Part shown: one piece after another, positions 43,900 through 53,394 of the stretch
Layout of the letters: each line of letters begins with the position of its first letter
Position numbering within the stretch: position 1 is the first letter of the stretch
DNA from: Nigrospora sphaerica
Lineage: Eukaryota; Ascomycota; Sordariomycetes; Amphisphaeriales; Apiosporaceae
Reading direction: 5' to 3'
Assembly: GCA_018287875.1 (NCBI GenBank)
Contig: JAGVVL010000031.1
Location: 1-64,000 of the forward strand
DNA: 64,000 nt
The notes under the pieces: model-generated
What the model was told of the DNA's origin: nothing
The model's input: only the letters and a program-made list of their open reading frames with translations
Databases searched by the model: none
Translations under genes and position numbers: made by a program

Positions 43900-44563
43900 T
43901 GGCCTTTTTCTGCTATTAATTCATCTAAGATCTGGGTAATTTGAGTTTGTACCTGTAATAAAGGTTGGCTTGCATCAATCACCCGATAGTAATGCGTAGC
44001 TTCTTTCGCTCTCTTTAAATAAAGTTGGCGAGCGCGTTCAAAAAAATCGCTATTTTCTTGTTCAATACGATCTAAAGCCACACCGGCTTTAGTATTTTTG
44101 ATGTTAATTCGATCCAAAGCATCAGCTACGTTCATATCAAATAAAATAACACGGTCTATGCTTAAGGTTTGATGAATAAAGGTTTGTAAGGTATTAATCC
44201 ATGCTATATCAACCCCTCGACCCCCGCCTTGATAGGCATAACTTGTTTCTGTGAAACGATCACAGACCACCCAATGACCTTTTTGGAGGGCTGGCTGAAT
44301 GACTTCTATAATATGCTGACGTCTAGCAGCAAACATCAGTAATAGTTCTGTTTCAGGTAAGATAATTTCTTTTTGATGCTTCGACTCTAAAAAAGGGTTC
44401 GGATACTTTCAGCGAATGGTGTGCCACCTGGTTCGCGGGTAGTAATGACTTTTTTTGATAAGGATTTTTGCAAGTAATCAGCAATAAAAGGTAGCTGCGT
44501 ACTTTTTCCAACTCCTTCAATGCCTTCTAAACAAATAAAGCGACCTAATGGCATATGATGCAT
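43896..44563 (-). CDS. tmk: Thymidylate kinase (frame broken once)
   Basis: Phosphorylates dTMP to dTDP. Joined length is 222 residues from ATG 44561-44563 or 219 from the ATG nine bases in. P-loop [60 protein letters not shown] and the lid region. One T is missing near 44393. Usually followed by holB, as here. Confidence 0.93.
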
Positions 44564-44591
44564 GTTTGAATATGAAAAATGAGGTTTCCAT

Positions 44592-44600
44592 AGTATAGCA
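44592..44600 (-). promoter_or_regulatory. Candidate extended -10 promoter for tmk-holB
   Basis: Reading on the minus strand, TG, one base, then TATACT, about 28 bases upstream of the tmk start. No clear -35 box, as expected for the extended -10 class. Confidence 0.4.
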
Positions 44601-44783
44601 TGTAACTCACCACATACCCCTTTATAGGTATTATATTTAATTGGATGGCATAGTTGCTAGTTTTAAATAGGTTTTCTTTCGTGTGGTAAGCAGAAAACAT
44701 TTACTATACAGTACGTTTATTATAAATTTCAGTATTGCTTTAACTTTTTATTGGATCTAAATAATTATATTTTTTAAACTCTT

Positions 44784-45599
44784 ATGCTTTATATCAACTC
44801 AAGGAGTGGGTTGCAGCCTAGACTATTTGTCAGGATCGGATTAATTATCTGCTTACATGGCATGGTATTTGCAAAGGTAAAAGCTCAACAGCCTGCCCCT
44901 ATAGTCACTCACTCTCAGAAAAACACTTTTTTAAATCGAACCCAGTTGAGTATTCGAGACATTCAAGATGATAGAAGGCAAATCAGGTTGTTTCATAAAT
45001 TAGGGTCATTTTCCTTCTTAGGAGAAGGGCCTACCTTAGGAGGGAGCGTGGGCTACCGAAGCGTACTAGGGGTCAATCAAAATTATTGGGCAGGGGTGTA
45101 TGGGTATTTGCCATTTGAGGTAGTGTGGGATACTGCTACTCATCCTTGTCAGATTTTGAATCTTATTCTGAGTATAGTGGGAGTAGAAGGAGGAATGAAG
45201 GAAGGGCAACTAAGCCTTAATTTTTCCTTATTTCCAAGGCCCTCCGTTAACTGGCAATTAAGCTTGTATCGCTACGAATTTGAGCTGTTTGGGTTTGGTA
45301 TATTACCACATATAGAAGGAGAGCATGCTTTTGGGGAATTTCCCTGTCAATTTTTTGCTGGAAACGCTGAAACGGCGTTTTTTGGGAAAGCAACCATCAT
45401 GCTCCCTAAACTCTTCAATTGGTGTACGGTAGAGATAAAAAATGGATACGCTTTAGAAAAGAATGCTTTAACCGGGTGGCAAGTTGCTGTTAATTTTGGC
45501 AAGCCTTATGAAGGCAAACACAATTGGTTAAATCGTCAAATTAATACGATGCCTTATTTAGAAACAACTAAATTTCTTAAAGAGCTTATAGACCTATAG
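44784..45599 (+). CDS. Exported repeat-family protein A (module only)
   Basis: Intact at 271 residues; I do not recognise a named family. It has a signal peptide (IGLIICLHGMVFAKVKA) and then a module shared with the next three genes: TQLSIRD near residue 53, a RLFHKLG segment, YWAGVYGYLPFEV, a beta-rich middle, ILPHIEGEHAF, LPKLFNWCTVEIK and the closing WLNRQINTMPYL. The alternating pattern of aromatic and polar residues suggests a beta-barrel or beta-sandwich outside the cytoplasm. Unlike its paralogues it ends here without ankyrin repeats, but ankyrin-like remnants follow the stop. Confidence 0.7.
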   Translation: MLYINSRSGLQPRLFVRIGLIICLHGMVFAKVKAQQPAPIVTHSQKNTFLNRTQLSIRDIQDDRRQIRLFHKLGSFSFLGEGPTLGGSVGYRSVLGVNQNYWAGVYGYLPFEVVWDTATHPCQILNLILSIVGVEGGMKEGQLSLNFSLFPRPSVNWQLSLYRYEFELFGFGILPHIEGEHAFGEFPCQFFAGNAETAFFGKATIMLPKLFNWCTVEIKNGYALEKNALTGWQVAVNFGKPYEGKHNWLNRQINTMPYLETTKFLKELIDL

Positions 45600-45712
45600 A
45601 ATAAAGTTTATATAACAAAAAAATATAAGCCATTCTTTATCCAAAGTCAGTACAAAACTTAGACCTTGTATTGCATTGAGAGACAGTAGAGAAGACTAGA
45701 CAAACTCATGTG

Positions 45713-45823
45713 GTTGGAATTAGTACCCAGTACGGTAATATAAAATTATTATTAGCTCCTACTGCAGAAATTGATACCAAGCATGCAAATAGGGAAAGTA
45801 CTTTATTCCTTTCAGGAGAATGA
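45713..45823 (+). pseudogene. Ankyrin-repeat remnant downstream of family member A
   Basis: One frame reads VGISTQYGNIKLLLAPTAE then IDTKHANRESTLFLSGE and a stop. This follows the ankyrin pattern (xGxxxxVKLLLxxGAxIDxxxxxGxTPLxLA) and matches the position where members B, C and D carry ankyrin repeats. It is probably what remains of the lost C-terminal part of member A. Confidence 0.5.
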
Positions 45824-46113
45824 GAGTATCTTTCAAAGCGTCTGATTACTACTACGATAGTGTAAGAAGCTATTCTGTTATTCACGAGCGCTACTGACTA
45901 CGCGAATGTTACAAAAGAACAGCGTTAGCAATGCAGTAGCTATTAAGAAAAGAAGTCAATACGGCGTACTGACTTAAATCATGCCTTTACCTGAAGGTGC
46001 TGAGATGCTAGACTTTCCATCATGCTAAGGCGGAAGCTCCTATATCCAAAATGCCTGAAATAAAAGTGCTTTGAATGGTGAATGCTCTATTTATAGGACA
46101 AGAAACGCTTGTT

Positions 46114-46137
46114 TTACTCTACACAGTGGTAAAGTAA
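46114..46137 (+). repeat. Family hairpin 1, upstream of member B
   Basis: Nine-base arms TTACTCTAC and GTAAAGTAA (one mismatch) around a six-base loop, ending 14 bases before the member B start. Related to the hairpins before members C and D. Confidence 0.55.
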
Positions 46138-46151
46138 GTTAGCGAGGTTTA

Positions 46152-47746
46152 ATGAACCACAGTTTTCTATTTTTAAATCGAAGTCATATGTCTAACCCCC
46201 AATCAAACAGTATTGTAAAAAATACACTGCTTAGTAAAATTAATTTAAGTATACTTTTATGTGGTATGGTCTCTCCAAGCATATGGGCCCAGGAGAACAT
46301 ACCGGGCGCCATTAAGCCAAAAAGTAGGATAGACACTCTTTTGAGTGGAACCCAGCTGAGTATTCGAGAAAATGCAAAAGGAATTAGGTTATTTCACAGA
46401 ATAGGACGGGGTTGGGTATTAGGGAAGGTAATTCCTCTGCAGAATTTTGGGGAGTTGGCGCGGGCGGTCGAAAGATAATCGATGTAAATTCAAGATATTG
46501 GGGAGGGGTGTATGGCTATCTTCCAGAAAAAACGTTAAGGTTGAAAAGCCCAATTCTCATACCCTTTGTTGGTACGATAGGATTTGAAGCAGGCTCTCGA
46601 CCGGTACAAGGAAATATTAACCTTTCTTTAGTATCAGGGGTTAGCGGACAAGTAGCCTTATATTGCTTGGAATTCAACTTACTAGGGTTTAGTGTATTAC
46701 CCCATATAGGAGGAGAGTATACCGATAAAGGGAGCGGTTTTTTTAAACCTATTATTAGACTTCCAAAATTTTTAAACTGGTGTTCAGCAGAGCTGAAATG
46801 GGAATGGTCTACCCAAGGGATGCAGGTAAAACCGGATTGGTCTATTAACATTGCTAGATCTCCTAAAGCCAATGAACATTGGCTAGATCGACAAATGAAC
46901 ACCATGCCTTATCTAGATGCGTTAGTTCCTTGTAACACTTCAAATGCATTATCTCCTCGTCATATATCAAACGTCCCAGCGCTTCATAAAGTTTCAAATG
47001 CATTAGCGCCTCCTAAGAGTTTAAATACGCCAAATCTTCCTGATGTACATGTAACAAAACTGCAAGGAAAAGAGCTTCATGCCACTTGGTATAATATTAT
47101 TAAAGCGAATGACTTAGAAAGGGCAAGAAAATTATTCGCTCCTCATCGGGACGTAAAGTGGAATCCTGATGATAGTAGAAAATTATTAACGCTAGCCACT
47201 CGAGCTAATGTAGATCCCAAATTTTTAGAAATTTTACTAGATGCTGGTTTAAATCCGGAGACCAAAAATCTTAGAGGGGAAACACTATTAGTTGAATTGG
47301 TCAATATCGCTATTGCCTCTAATGACTGGGATATGCTAGAGAGTATCAAGTTATTATTAGATAAAGGTGCAGATGCTAATGTTAAAATAGAATCGGACGA
47401 TATCGATGATAAACTGTATAAAGAACCATTGCTCATGATAGTTTCTGAGAAGATATTTGGGCTGCAAAATGTTACAGATGACCACATAAGGCTACTGGAA
47501 TTACTATTAGACAATGGGGCAGATATTAATACCCCAGATCAAGATTGGAATACTATTTTACATAAGGCTGTTATTTCTGGAGACGAGCGTCAGGTAGGGT
47601 TCCTTATGGGACATGGGTCAGATCCGACTATCAAAAATAAAGAGAATAAGGATGTCTTTGCTCTTGCTGAGGAAAAAGGCAATGACTCTATAAAAGCATT
47701 ACTAAATAGGTATAAAAAACCTGAAACGCCAGCCGAAGGAGAATAA
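46152..47746 (+). CDS. Exported ankyrin family protein B (frame broken once)
   Basis: Joined length is 531 residues. Signal peptide INLSILLCGMVSPSIWAQ (the start may be ATG 46152 or the in-frame ATG 46188), then the shared module: TQLSIREN, RLFHRIG, GEGNSS, YWGGVYGYLPEK, IGFEAGSRPVQGNINLSL, VLPHIGGEY, LPKFLNWCSAELK, WLDRQMNTMPYL. A linker rich in Asn, Ala and Pro follows, then five or six ankyrin repeats (LLLDKGADANV, LLLDNGADINT). One G is missing near 46423. Function unknown; an exported protein with ankyrin repeats suggests binding of host proteins. Very similar to member C. Confidence 0.75.
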
Positions 47747-47801
47747 GTGTGTCTTTTAATTCAATAATTGAATTTAGTTAGCAAATAAATTAGAGCAAAC
47801 G

Positions 47802-47832
47802 GCTACTTTACGATCCTGTATAGTAAAGTAGC
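47802..47832 (+). repeat. Family hairpin 2, upstream of member C
   Basis: Perfect 10-base stem GCTACTTTAC with GTAAAGTAGC and an 11-base loop, ending 8 bases before the member C start, so it could hide the ribosome-binding site. The preceding bases closely match those before hairpin 3. Confidence 0.65.
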
Positions 47833-47840
47833 AGGCTTTA

Positions 47841-49539
47841 ATGAATCATGTTTGCTATTTTTACATCAACGGCATATGTCTAATACTCAATCGAAAAGCG
47901 CTTTACAAAATATACTGCTTACTAAAATTAGTTTAAGTATACTTTTATACGGCATGGTCTCTCAAAGCGTCTGGGCCCAAGCGAATATACCAGTGGCCAT
48001 TAAGCCAAAGAGTACCATAAATAGTTTTTTGAGGCGGACCCAATTGAGCCTTCGAGAAAATGGCGATGGCTTTAGATTATTTCAAGGAATAGGTCCCATA
48101 TGGGTAAGCGGAGAATGGATTCTTAGAAGATCTCCAGGGCTTAGTGTAGGGTACCGACAAGCCATAGGAATGACTCCAAATTATTGGGGAGGAATTTATT
48201 TATATTCCTCATTAAAAACATTAAAAACTCCTACTGTAATTCCATCTTCTGCTGCCATTGGATTTGAGGCAGGCTCTCGATCCGCACAAGGAAATATTAA
48301 CCTTTCTTTATTATCAGGCGTTAGTGGACAAATAGCATTATATTGCTTGGAATTCAACTTACTAGGGTTTGATGTGTTACCCCATATAGGAGGAGAATGT
48401 ACTGATAAACCAAACGGTTTTTTAAGCCCACTATTAGACTCCCAAAACTTTTAAACTGGTTTTCAGTAGAGTTGAAATGGAAATGGTCTAAGCAAGGGAT
48501 TCAGCTAAAACCAGATTGGTCTATTAACATTGCTAGACCTCCTAAAGCTAATGAACATTGGTTAGATCGACAAATGAATGCCGCACCTTATCTAGATGCG
48601 TTAGTTCCTCCTTATTTCAAAATAGAAGATTGGTCTATTAACATTGCTAGATCTCCTAAAATGAACACCATGCCTTATCTAGATGCGTTAACGCCTCGTA
48701 ACGCTTCAAATGCATTAGCTCCTCGTCATGCTGCAAACGTCCCAACTGCTCCTAATACCAAAGGAACATTATACGATAGATGGAATGATGCTATTCGCTC
48801 TGACGATCTCATAGCTGCACAAAAATTACTAAAATCTGGTCTAGACGTAAATACGACCGGTTATGCTGGTCGAACAATATTATTTTCTCTGGTTAGGCCT
48901 AATAGTAATAATAGAGGTCCTGAATATCTAGAGCTTATGCGAAAGGCACTAGAAGCTGGTGTAAAGCCGAATCAAGGAGATGATATAGGATACACTCCTT
49001 TGCATTTTGCTGCTGCGAATCATCAATATGATCACATACAATTATTACTAAATCATGGTGCAAAAGTTGATTCCAAAAATACATTTGAAGTGACTCCATT
49101 AGTTGAGGCAGTCTATGCTGCCTTGGAATGTGACTTTTCGGGTGAGCTACGTAGTATCGAATTACTATTAGAAAATGGGGCAAATCCTAATATTATATTT
49201 TATGATGAACCAGTAACATTGTTGATGGAAGCTATCACCACCATTTTTGAAGGGAAAAAACCTACAGCTACTCATAAACAGCTAATAGAATTACTATTAG
49301 AAAAAGGAGCACATATTAACGCAAAAGGTCCAGACGGTAACACTATTTTACATAAGATGGCTTCCCATATCGATGAAAAAATAGTACCTTTCTTGCTAGA
49401 TTATGGTGCAGATCCGACTATCGAAAATAAAGAGAATAAAAATGCCTTGGCTTGTACCGATTCAAAAAAAACGCCGCAGAGTGTTATAGATTTATTAAGT
49501 AATTATAAAAAACCTGAAAAGCCAGCCTCAGAAGAATAA
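47841..49539 (+). CDS. Exported ankyrin family protein C (frame broken twice)
   Basis: Joined length is 566 residues. Same plan as member B: signal peptide (ISLSILLYGMVSQSVWAQ), TQLSLREN, YWGGIYLYSS, IGFEAGSRSAQGNINLSL, VLPHIGGE, LNWFSVELK, WLDRQMNAAPYL, then a linker and ankyrin repeats (GYTPLHFAAANHQYDHIQL, LLLEKGAHINAKGPDGN). Within the linker the segment DWSINIAR..PYLDAL occurs twice, the second copy matching member B more closely. One T is missing near 47872 and one C near 48442. Start ATG 47841 corresponds to the member B start. Confidence 0.75.
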
Positions 49540-49596
49540 GTATTATTTTTAATAAAGTAACTAACAGTTCAGCTAGTAAATAAATTAGAGTAAATG

Positions 49597-49627
49597 GTTA
49601 CTTTACTATATAGTGTAGTAAAGTAAC
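49597..49627 (+). repeat. Family hairpin 3, upstream of member D
   Basis: Perfect 12-base stem GTTACTTTACTA with TAGTAAAGTAAC and a 7-base loop, ending 34 bases before the member D start. It shares the core TACTTTAC/GTAAAGTA with hairpins 1 and 2. Confidence 0.65.
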
Positions 49628-49661
49628 GCCATCCATCTTTGAAATTTTCTATTAATCGCGT

Positions 49662-51637
49662 ATGCCTTATCTCAAAAAAACCCACTACTTACCCACATCC
49701 GTCTGAGTATGATTCTGTGTGGAATGGTCTGTCCAACTATATGGTGTCAGGAAAGAGTAGAGAAAGACTTAAAAGGTCAAGGAATAACAAGCAAGTTTAT
49801 GGATCGTTTGCAAATTGGTTTGCACGATATTAATCAAGGTGCTCAGCTCGGTGTATTTAAAAGCATAGGCCCTATACAGTTATACGGAGAAGGAGATGCA
49901 CAAGGATTTTCAGGATTTAGCTTTGGTGGTAGAAAAACTTTTGGACATCATCCAAGGTATTGGGAGGCGCATACGCTTATTTTCCTTCCAAAGGTCTGAA
50001 CTTTCCCATATGGGATCTCACGGTTTTTGGTTTAGAAGGGGGCATCAATGGTGGCAAGGGAGTCTCAATATAGGACCCGCTTTTCAAAGTCTACAGGTGT
50101 CTGCTTATTGGTTAGAACTACAATTCTTAGGTTGTAAACTATTACCCTCTATAGAAATAGAGCATGATAAGCAATATACCTATAACGAAGGGTACGCTTA
50201 TTTTTTCAAAGGTTCCGTTACACTACCCAATTTTCTAAAATCAGTGGTGATGGAAGGAAAATATGGATATGTCACTCAAGATGAATGCCGAAAAGGAAGC
50301 ATTGGAATTAAGATACCTTGTGATGTATCTTCTGATGCTGAACCGACATGGTTGAGACGCCAACTCAACGCCACCCCTTATTTGTCTACAAGACGTTTAG
50401 TGCACAAAAATCCAAGCACCTTAAGCAAGGACAGTGACAGTGTGTTCGCTAAAACGAAAGAGTATGATTCATTGATCGAGAGAATTAGAAATAATAATCC
50501 TGAGGCAGTGCAATCATTTTGGAAAGATAAAAATAATAGAAGTGAGTTTAACAATTCATTTGTCATGGCTGCGGCGTTGGGAGATAGCAAGGCTGTAAAA
50601 ATATTCATAGATTATGTTACAAATATAAATAAACCGAATGAACTGAATATAGCAAATATACGAGATAAAAACGGCGTCACCGCATTAGTCAATGCTAGTA
50701 AAAATGACAAGGTTGATATAGTCCGCATGCTATTAGAGGCTGGCGCAGGCAAAGAAAATAACAAATATCTTGGCACGGCCTTAGTCGAAGCATCTAGGAA
50801 AAAACATTATCAGACTATGCAGCTGCTCTTAAATCAAGGTGCAGTAAATATAAAACAGTCTTGTGCAGATGCATTAGTAATAGCTGCTAGTATAGGAAAT
50901 AATAAGATTATTGAGTTACTAAAGAGTCATTCTGTAGATCTCAATGCAAAAAATTCATCGGGGGAAACTGCATTACTGAGTGCTGTAAAAGGTGGTTATG
51001 GTGACACCGTTGAATGCTTGCTGAATCAGGGCGCTGCATTGACTATTGATGCATTAGTGGAGGCTAGTGCATATGGTAAGTGTGAGCTTATCCCTTCATT
51101 ATTAAGCAAAGGTCTGGATATCAATCAGAAAAGCAAGTCCGGAGAAACTGCATTAACCGCAGCAGCTCAAGAAGGGCAGCTAGACGCCTGCAAATCATTA
51201 TTAGGCTACAATGCAGATATCAATGGTCGAGACGGAGGTGGTAACACTCCATTACTAAAAGCTTCTGAATACGGTAGGTTGAATGTTGTAGAATTACTAT
51301 CCTTAAAAGGGGCAGAAGTGGATGCGAAGAACAGTGAAGGGAAAACTCCTCTATTTGTAGCAATTGAATCAGTACGCTCACCAAATAATACAATACGTAT
51401 ACAAATTGTTGAGCACTTAGTAGGTAAAGGAGCAAGCACGGAGACCAAAGATAATAAGGATAACACGCTTTTACATGCCGCTGCGGGTCGTGCTCAAAAC
51501 GCTCTCATGATTAAATTCTTAATGGAGGAATACGGGCTTAAAAACAATACGAAAAATAAGGATAACAAAACCCCTCTGACAATAACAAAGAAAAAGAAAA
51601 TTTAAATGCTTTGAGGCTTTATGGTATTACCAAATAA
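49662..51637 (+). CDS. Exported ankyrin family protein D (frame broken four times)
   Basis: Joined length is 659 residues. Signal peptide RLSMILCGMVCPTIWCQ, then a diverged copy of the shared module: LQIGLHDI, LYGEGDAQGFSGFSFGGRK, YWGGAYAYFP, VFGLEGGING, YWLELQFLGCKLLPSIEIEH, LPNFLKSVVMEGKYG and WLRRQLNATPYL. About ten ankyrin repeats follow (GETALLSAVKGGYGDTVECL, GNTPLLKASEYGRLNVVELL). Missing bases lie near 49678, 49965, 50050 and 51590; the last extends the C-terminus by ten residues to the stop at 51635-51637. It is the most distant member; the cysteine of LNWC in A and B is absent. Confidence 0.72.
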
Positions 51638-51835
51638 ACATATCAATACTCAACTTTAGATAGTCTAACAATATGCTTTCCAATCAGGGTGTAAGAGTTA
51701 ATGCGAAAAGCTAACCTGGTATTTCTATATAACTCATTGCTAACCAACCTGATTATTAGGTAATAATCTATAATCAGTTGCTATAAGATGTAATGCGCAA
51801 GAAAAACCAAGTCTGCTTAGCATGTAGAGGTACAG

Positions 51836-53108
51836 TCATACTCTCCTAAATATTAATACATTATTAGTTCCACCAAACCCAAAAGAATTAGACAAGGCAA
51901 TATTCACTTCTCCCGATTGAGCATGATGCGCCACCAAATTTAACCCTTTACACTCTAAAGCAGGATTGTCTAAGTTAATGGTAGGCGGAACGACTTGATC
52001 TCTAATTGCCAATAAACAAAAGGCTGCTTCCAATGCACCCGCTGCCCCTAACAAGTGACCAGTCATTGATTTAGTGGCACTAATTTTTAATTGAGTTACT
52101 TTCTCTTGCCATATGGATTCGATGGCTTTAATTTCTGTTATATCGCCTTTAACAGTCGAGGTAGCATGCGCATTAATATAATCCACCGCCTGTGGCTCAA
52201 TGTTCGCTTCCTTTAATGCTTTCTGAATAGCATATTGCACACCTTTGCCATCTGGTTCGGGTGCTGTAATATCATAAGCATCCGAACTCATGCCGGTACC
52301 CACTAGCTCTCCATAAATAGGGGCACGACGAGCTTTGGCATGAGTATATTCTTCCAATACTAAAATAGCCGCACCATCTGCTAATACAAAACCGTCTCGT
52401 TTATCATCCCACGGACGAGAGGCTTGTTCAGGATATTGATATTGTTTAGAGAGAGCTCGACAGGCCGTAAACCCTGCAATACTTAAAGGTGTGGTGCCCA
52501 TTTCTGAACCGCCTGCTATCATAATTTTAGCATCGCCTCGCTTAATACATTGGGCAGCGATGGCAATGTTATGGGCGCCTGTGGCGCACGCACTACCTAC
52601 TGAAAAATTTGGTCCCTGAAAATTATATTCAATAGCACATAACCCGGCTAGCATATTACTGAGCATACCCGGTATAAAAAAGGGAGGGTAAAAATCGAGA
52701 TACTCCACCCAATGTATTTGCGCTTATTAGTTTTTGATATTGCGTTTCAATGGTATGTAGTCCACCAAGGCCAGATCCAATACTTACTCCAATTTGTCTA
52801 GGATCGATACGAGAAGATAGTAAGGCAGCGTCTCCAATAGCTTCAGAAGCAGCTTGCAATCCGTATTGAATAAACCAATCCATTTTTTTGATATGTTTGG
52901 TTTGAAAAGTAGTTAAGCTGAAGTTTTTAATGAGCCCTGCTATTGTAGGCGTCTCTATACCTGCTCTTTCTTTCTTTAATAACTCAATACCACTTTGACC
53001 AGCTATAATCTTATGCCACGTACTTTTCGTATCTAAGCCAAGTGGTGTCACCATTCCAATGCCTGTGATGACTACCTGAGGAGAAGACATATATCGAGTT
53101 TGTTTCAA
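51836..53108 (-). CDS. fabF: 3-Oxoacyl-ACP synthase II (frame broken once)
   Basis: Elongating condensing enzyme of fatty acid synthesis. About 423 residues joined. VVITGIGMVTPLGLD at the start, catalytic Cys in NFSVGSACATGAHNIA, His motifs NAHATSTVKGD and KSMTGHLLGAAGALEA, and the closing SNSFGFGGTNNVLIF. The break is near 52690-52700 at PRRISPFF-like sequence, where one base is surplus or two are missing. It starts one base after acpP stops. Confidence 0.92.
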
Positions 53109-53369
53109 TTATAAAGTGGCGTTAACAATATAGTCCACTAGGCGTTGAATCGTATTAAGCTCGCTGACTTTCTCATCAGGAACATTTACATTGAATTCTT
53201 CATGAATCCTCATAAGCAATTCAGCTAACTCTAATGAGCAAATATTAATGGCTTGATCGGACTGCTCGTTTGCACTTAAATAAATTTCCGATTGTAATGA
53301 TGCTTGGTCGTGACCAGTTATTTCTGAAATAATGGATTTAATACGATTTTCTATTACTTCACGCGTCAT
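53109..53369 (-). CDS. acpP: Acyl carrier protein, aberrant
   Basis: Carries fatty acyl chains on a phosphopantetheine arm. The start MTREVIENRIKSII at 53367-53369 gives 86 residues; an upstream ATG at 53432 would place it inside ftsK. The second half is ordinary (ELLMRIHEEFNVNVPDEKV, IQRLVDYI). The modification motif reads ICSLEL where nearly all ACPs have DSLxx: Ser45 is kept but the Asp before it is Cys44, and the stretch before it is longer than usual (LSANEQSDQAIN). Position between ftsK and fabF supports an acp role in fatty acid synthesis, but it may be a specialised ACP with the standard one elsewhere. Confidence 0.75.
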   Translation of the reverse strand: MTREVIENRIKSIISEITGHDQASLQSEIYLSANEQSDQAINICSLELAELLMRIHEEFNVNVPDEKVSELNTIQRLVDYIVNATL

Positions 53370-53394
53370 ATAAGTAGCCTTGATAAAAAAATAA

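Larger units (their letters stand above)
45600..46151. other. Spacer after family member A
   Basis: Holds an ankyrin-like remnant at 45713-45823, a possible linker remnant (HAKAEAPISKMPEIK) near 46020-46070, and a hairpin at 46114-46137. No intact gene. Confidence 0.45.

Noticed and set aside
46152..51637. Prophage or toxin-antitoxin origin for the B-D ankyrin genes
   Set aside because: No phage, toxin or antitoxin motifs are present; signal peptides, shared module and ankyrin repeats explain the genes.
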